Below are positions 63,684-64,000 of a stretch of DNA of 64,000 nt, in pieces (position 1 is the first letter of the stretch; the number at the start of each line of letters is the position of its first letter). The translations under genes were made by a program, and so were the position numbers. The notes under the pieces were generated by a model. The model was not told where the DNA came from. It was given only the letters and a program-made list of their open reading frames with translations, and made no database searches. Origin of the DNA: Podospora bellae-mahoneyi (Eukaryota; Ascomycota; Sordariomycetes; Sordariales; Podosporaceae); assembly GCF_035222275.1 (NCBI RefSeq), contig NW_026946359.1, positions 5,456,001 through 5,520,000 on the forward strand, read 5' to 3'.

Positions 63684-64000
63684 GCGCGCCATATCGTCTT
63701 GGTTTCCGAACAAGAGCTGGGCAAATCCGAAGAACCTTAACGACTTATGCGGATGTTTACGGCGTTATCTACAGGCCATCGGCCTCGGCTGCGGACCAGG
63801 AGTTTTGGGATTTGCGCGGGCAGGTTTCTGACATCGTACAACGGCATATAGGCGGGGCAATAAAAAGCACCAAGGCTCTCTTCGGACAATGATGTTCTTT
63901 GCATTTTTGATTTGTGACATTGTTCTTTTACTCCGATTGACATGACTCTTCTGGCTGCGACTTTGAAGCGCTGTGATGTTGATCGAAACATAATTGGGAC
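63684..64000. other. 3' flank of RPP2, nothing recognised
   Basis: This is the 3' untranslated and downstream region to the window end. No gene is recognised. Confidence 0.5.

Noticed and set aside
1-64000. CRISPR array, bacterial operon or phage-like system
   Set aside because: No regularly spaced repeats; introns throughout show a eukaryotic nuclear sequence.
1-64000. A classical secondary-metabolite gene cluster
   Set aside because: No polyketide synthase, peptide synthetase or terpene synthase is present; oxidoreductases are scattered and several are broken.

Overview
This window is nuclear DNA from a filamentous ascomycete. The evidence is many short introns (about 45-82 bases) with GTAAGT-like donors and CTAAC/CTGAC branch points, HET-domain genes, a laccase ending in DSGI, WSC-domain and Zn2Cys6-type sequences, and AT-rich repeats whose stop codons look like C-to-T change (RIP, repeat-induced point mutation). 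A member of the Sordariomycetes is the best guess; the species is not identified.

Left part (1-17.6 kb): a FAD monooxygenase cut by the window edge, a secreted agmatinase-like gene, a glycine-zipper protein, a small hypothetical protein, a RIP-degraded Fot1/pogo DNA transposon, an ascomycete laccase, a LEA-like repeat protein, a HET-domain gene, and the first copy of an unrecognised two-member family (called LFVT here). The first two genes carry small breaks in reading frame.

Middle (17.6-48.9 kb): a C2H2 transcription factor behind a long gene-poor stretch, the second LFVT copy (5' truncated), an acyl-protein-thioesterase-like hydrolase, a four-WSC secreted protein, a DUF4419 protein, a mitochondrial-looking FAD oxidoreductase, a single-pass mucin-like membrane protein and a stand-alone protein like the N-terminal domain of fungal STAND/NLR proteins. 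Between them lie relics: a fungal transcription-factor fragment, an unknown helical gene, an alpha/beta hydrolase, an Hsp70-like ATPase lacking its N-terminus and a flavin monooxygenase. Degenerate tRNA-like repeats recur at about 12.0, 16.1, 29.7 and 34.4 kb and look like a SINE family.

Right part (48.9-64 kb): a second HET gene, two RBR-type RING genes (one without a recognisable catalytic RING2), a Pro/Thr-rich protein and the peroxisomal membrane protein Pmp4/PXMP4. The window then becomes ordinary housekeeping sequence: NSA2 and SPT2 (both with the start codon alone, or nearly alone, in exon 1) and 60S acidic ribosomal protein P2.

Overall, an accessory, self-recognition and secreted-protein region (about 1-53 kb) with many decayed genes grades into a conserved housekeeping block (about 54-64 kb). 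Splice sites were read by eye from frame, GT/AG (once GC/AG) and protein continuity. No homology search was run; family names rest on motifs.
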